10,073 nt of DNA. It comes from an uncultured Prevotella sp. (GTDB lineage: Bacteria > Bacteroidota > Bacteroidia > Bacteroidales > Bacteroidaceae). The first letter of the stretch is position 1, and each line of letters begins with the position of its first letter. The translations under genes and the position numbers were made by a program. Under the pieces are notes generated by a model that was given only the letters and a program-made list of their open reading frames with translations, was not told where the DNA came from and ran no database searches. Of the stretch, positions 8,516-10,073 are shown piece by piece. Where the stretch lies: positions 1 through 10,073 of the forward strand of contig CAKQDG010000083.1 of assembly GCA_934219025.1 (NCBI GenBank), written 5' to 3'.

Positions 8516-9181
8516 TTATTTCTGTTCTTTCAGGGTTCCCTCGTCGCAGGTATACACTATGCCGGGGTATTTTTCGATGAGCGGTATATTGTGTGTCGAC
8601 ATTATCACGGCTGTGCCTCTCTGCGAGATATCCTTGAGCAGCGAGATGATGTTCTCTGCAGTTTCGGCGTCGAGGTTTCCCGTGGGTTCGTCGGCTATTA
8701 TCACCTGTGGTTTGTTGAGCAGTGCCCTTGCGATGGCAATGCGCTGCTGTTCTCCTCCCGAGAGTTGGTGTGGCATCTTGTCCTTGGCGTCTTGCATACC
8801 CACGGCAGCGAGCACCTCGTCGATGCGCTCGTCGGTCTTTGCCTGGTCTTTCCATCCTGTTGCCCTGAGCACGAAGTGCAGGTTGCCGTATACGGTGCGG
8901 TCGTGCAGCAGCTGGAAGTCCTGGAAGATGATACCCATTTTCTTTCTCAGTGCCGGTATCTGTTTCCGTTTTATCTTCATCAGGTCGTATTCCAGAGCTT
9001 CGGCCTTTTCTGCCGATTCTATGTCAAGCTCGCAGTATATAGTTTTCAGCAGACTACTTTTTCCGCTTCCCACTTTTCCCGTTACGTATATGAATTCGCC
9101 CTCTTCGGCGTGGAAGTTCACTTCTTTCAGCACGCAGTTGAAGTCCTGGCAAATGTTCACGTTTTTATATTCTATCAGCAT
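8516..9181 (-). CDS. ftsE: FtsE-type ABC transporter ATPase
   Basis: A stand-alone 221-residue ABC ATPase, the usual length for FtsE, the cytosolic partner of the membrane protein FtsX. The FtsEX complex uses ATP to control peptidoglycan hydrolases at division. All ABC motifs are intact: Walker A GKVGSGKS (35-42), Q-loop Q87 in IIFQDFQLL, signature LSGGEQQR (140-147), Walker B VIIADEP (160-166) with catalytic E165, D-loop GNLD, and H-loop H197 in [21 protein letters not shown] is characteristic of the FtsE branch, although LolD/MacB-like ATPases are close relatives and cannot be fully excluded. No ftsX lies next to it here. It starts 10 bases after the hisIE stop and, unlike its neighbours, is preceded by a purine-rich AAAAAGGAGATT on the minus strand just before ATG. 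Confidence 0.85.
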   Translation of the reverse strand: MLIEYKNVNICQDFNCVLKEVNFHAEEGEFIYVTGKVGSGKSSLLKTIYCELDIESAEKAEALEYDLMKIKRKQIPALRKKMGIIFQDFQLLHDRTVYGNLHFVLRATGWKDQAKTDERIDEVLAAVGMQDAKDKMPHQLSGGEQQRIAIARALLNKPQVIIADEPTGNLDAETAENIISLLKDISQRGTAVIMSTHNIPLIEKYPGIVYTCDEGTLKEQK

Positions 9182-9191
9182 AATCTCCTTT
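9182..9191 (-). promoter_or_regulatory. Shine-Dalgarno-like site before the ftsE-like gene
   Basis: Between the hisIE stop and the ATG at 9181, the minus strand reads AAAGGAGATT. The AAGGAG core is complementary to a canonical anti-Shine-Dalgarno sequence, with a short spacing of three bases to ATG. It stands out because the starts of aspartate kinase, lysA, the family 2 glycosyltransferase and fbp lack such a site, as is typical for this phylum. Confidence 0.5.
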
Positions 9192-9806
9192 TTAGTGTTT
9201 TTTCCATCCTGCCGAATGTCTTTCTTTCAGTTCGCGTGCGATGTCTTCTATTCTCAGTCCCTTGCTTGTGAGCAGCACTATCAGATGGTAGAACATGTCT
9301 GAAGCCTCGTATATCAGCCGTTCGTCCGTGCCGTTCACGGCCTCTATCACGGTTTCGAGTGCCTCTTCTCCCACTTTCTGTGCCATTCTGTTCAGTCCGT
9401 CGTTAAACAGGCTCGTGGTGTACGACCCCTCGGGCATTTCCTTGTGGCGCTTTTCGATGAAGTCTTGCAGCTCTGTGAGGAAGTGCAGCTCTCCGCCCTT
9501 GTTTTCCTCAGCCCAGCAGGTGTCGGCACCCGTATGGCAAGCCGGTCCGTCGGGGTGCACCTTCACGAGCAGCGTGTCGGCGTCGCAGTCTGCCTTCAGG
9601 TCCACCAGGTGCAGATAGTTTCCCGATGTCTCTCCCTTTGTCCACAGCGTTTTCCGGCTGCGGCTGTAGAAGGTTACGAGCTTTGTCTGCAGTGTTTTCT
9701 CCAGTGCCTCCTTGTTCATGTATCCGAGCATCAACACGTTTTTCGTGTCGGCGTCTTGTATTATGGCGGGAACGAGTCCGTTGCCTTTTTCAAAGTCTAT
9801 TTCCAT
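9192..9806 (-). CDS. hisIE: Bifunctional phosphoribosyl-AMP cyclohydrolase / phosphoribosyl-ATP pyrophosphatase
   Basis: Catalyses the second and third steps of histidine synthesis: removal of pyrophosphate from PR-ATP (HisE, C-terminal domain) and ring opening of PR-AMP (HisI, N-terminal domain). Numbered from ATG at 9806 (204 residues), the HisI domain spans about 1-105. It has the Mg-binding D73, D75 and D77 (DCDAD) and the zinc cysteines C74, C90 and C97 ([12 protein letters not shown]). The HisE domain spans about 107-204, with the metal-binding helix [13 protein letters not shown] (144-156) and [13 protein letters not shown] (167-179). An in-frame ATG at 9839 would add 11 residues (MHMHRYYTKRL). 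I prefer 9806 because HisI homologues normally begin near [10 protein letters not shown] and because it leaves a leader of about 50 bases after the predicted promoter. It appears to be the first gene of the leftward cluster. Confidence 0.95.
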   Translation of the reverse strand: MEIDFEKGNGLVPAIIQDADTKNVLMLGYMNKEALEKTLQTKLVTFYSRSRKTLWTKGETSGNYLHLVDLKADCDADTLLVKVHPDGPACHTGADTCWAEENKGGELHFLTELQDFIEKRHKEMPEGSYTTSLFNDGLNRMAQKVGEEALETVIEAVNGTDERLIYEASDMFYHLIVLLTSKGLRIEDIARELKERHSAGWKKH

Positions 9807-9862
9807 AAGCCTTTTCGTATAATATCTGTGCATGTGCATATGCGCACTACTGAAAATTAATG

Positions 9863-9897
9863 CAAATATACTACTTTTTGATTATTCAGAGCAACAA
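9863..9897 (-). promoter_or_regulatory. Bacteroidota-type promoter for the hisIE-ftsE-lysC-lysA cluster
   Basis: The minus strand has a perfect TATATTTG -7 box (9870-9863). Upstream is a TTGTTG (9897-9892) whose second TTG lies 21 bases from the -7 box, inside the 19-21 spacing of the phylum's consensus. Transcription would start near 9856, about 50 bases before ATG at 9806. The leader shows no attenuator-like hairpin and no run of His codons. Confidence 0.75.
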
Positions 9898-9941
9898 TTC
9901 CCGTTTTTTTAATTGATAATTCATAATTGGCACAGCAAACA

Positions 9942-9958
9942 ATTCTACATTCTACATT
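9942..9958 (+). repeat. Short tandem repeat, 7-bp unit
   Basis: ATTCTAC occurs twice in tandem plus a partial third unit (ATTCTACATTCTACATT). Just before it is an A/T-rich stretch, AATTGATAATTCATAATTG (9911-9929), with similar reiterated character. Such reiterations of ATTCTAC and of AATTCAT-like words are common in intergenic DNA of Bacteroidales; no function is evident. Confidence 0.6.
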
Positions 9959-9970
9959 TGAAATATATAT

Positions 9971-10073
9971 ATGGCTCTTCCTGAAAATGGAGTAACAATA
10001 TTTATTATCGGAAGAAATCTCCTTGCAAACTTTTTAGACGAAAACCTACAAAACCCCCGATGTCGTTTTGCAA
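9971..10073 (+). CDS. Possible start of a rightward ORF of unknown function (partial)
   Basis: From ATG at 9971 a frame stays open for 34 codons to the window edge (MALPENGVTIFIIGRNLLAN and onward). I do not recognise the sequence. In its favour is a TACATTTG at 9953-9960, a good -7 box, just upstream. Against it: the nearest TTG (9927-9929) is 23 bases from that box, slightly too far; the ATG is only ten bases past the box, leaving almost no leader; and 34 open codons are easily reached by chance in A/T-rich DNA. The minus strand is also open in one frame across much of this stretch. Treat as tentative. Confidence 0.25.
   Translation, partial: MALPENGVTIFIIGRNLLANFLDENLQNPRCRFA

Noticed and set aside
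8216..9302. Two overlapping plus-strand frames (351 and 309 codons) opposite the ftsE-like gene and the start of aspartate kinase
   Set aside because: Both are antisense to genes with full motif sets, and the two frames conflict with each other. Low-complexity Phe/Ser-rich translations suggest no protein.
9807..9839. Upstream ATG at 9839 for hisIE
   Set aside because: The extra residues MHMHRYYTKRL are not typical of HisI. It would leave a leader of under 20 bases from the predicted transcription start.

Overview
The window looks like core chromosome from a member of the Bacteroidota, most likely Bacteroidales and plausibly Prevotellaceae. Three things point that way. Upstream regions carry the TTTG / TAnnTTTG promoter type of this phylum. 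Most start codons are preceded by A/T-rich sequence rather than a Shine-Dalgarno site. The proteins (class III FBPase, short LysA with ELGR, S1 with a Lys-rich tail ending in GDIDALAALK) are of the Bacteroidales kind. The genus is inferred from overall resemblance, not from any marker. I see no mobile element, CRISPR array, tRNA or rRNA.

Layout. Bases 1-1124 (+) are the 3' part of rpsA, ending at an intrinsic terminator. Everything else reads leftward on the minus strand. Facing rpsA is a two-gene unit, a glycosyltransferase-like gene followed by fbp (4555-1284), joined by an ATGA stop/start overlap. It has a recognisable promoter at about 4600-4631 and a terminator at 1210-1251. Upstream of it lies a membrane-anchored family 2 glycosyltransferase (5877-4693). 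Further upstream is a tight four-gene cluster, hisIE - ftsE-like ATPase - aspartate kinase - lysA (9806-5987), with 10-24 base gaps and a consensus promoter at 9863-9897. The last 170 bases are A/T-rich and hold a short tandem repeat and the possible start of a rightward ORF that runs off the window.

How the genes fit together. Aspartate kinase and LysA are the first and last enzymes of the diaminopimelate/lysine route, whose product also builds peptidoglycan. The FtsE-type ATPase between hisIE and aspartate kinase belongs to a family that controls peptidoglycan hydrolysis at division, so this cluster mixes amino-acid synthesis with cell-wall growth. HisIE carries out two steps of histidine synthesis and is apart from any other his gene visible here. 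The two glycosyltransferases probably act on a surface polysaccharide, but substrates cannot be read from sequence. Fbp is the gluconeogenic phosphatase.

I did not find a convincing undescribed system. The parts most worth a second look are the glycosyltransferase-like protein with an unrecognised C-terminal half coupled to fbp, the FtsE gene with a Shine-Dalgarno-like sequence inside an amino-acid operon, and the unexplained right edge.
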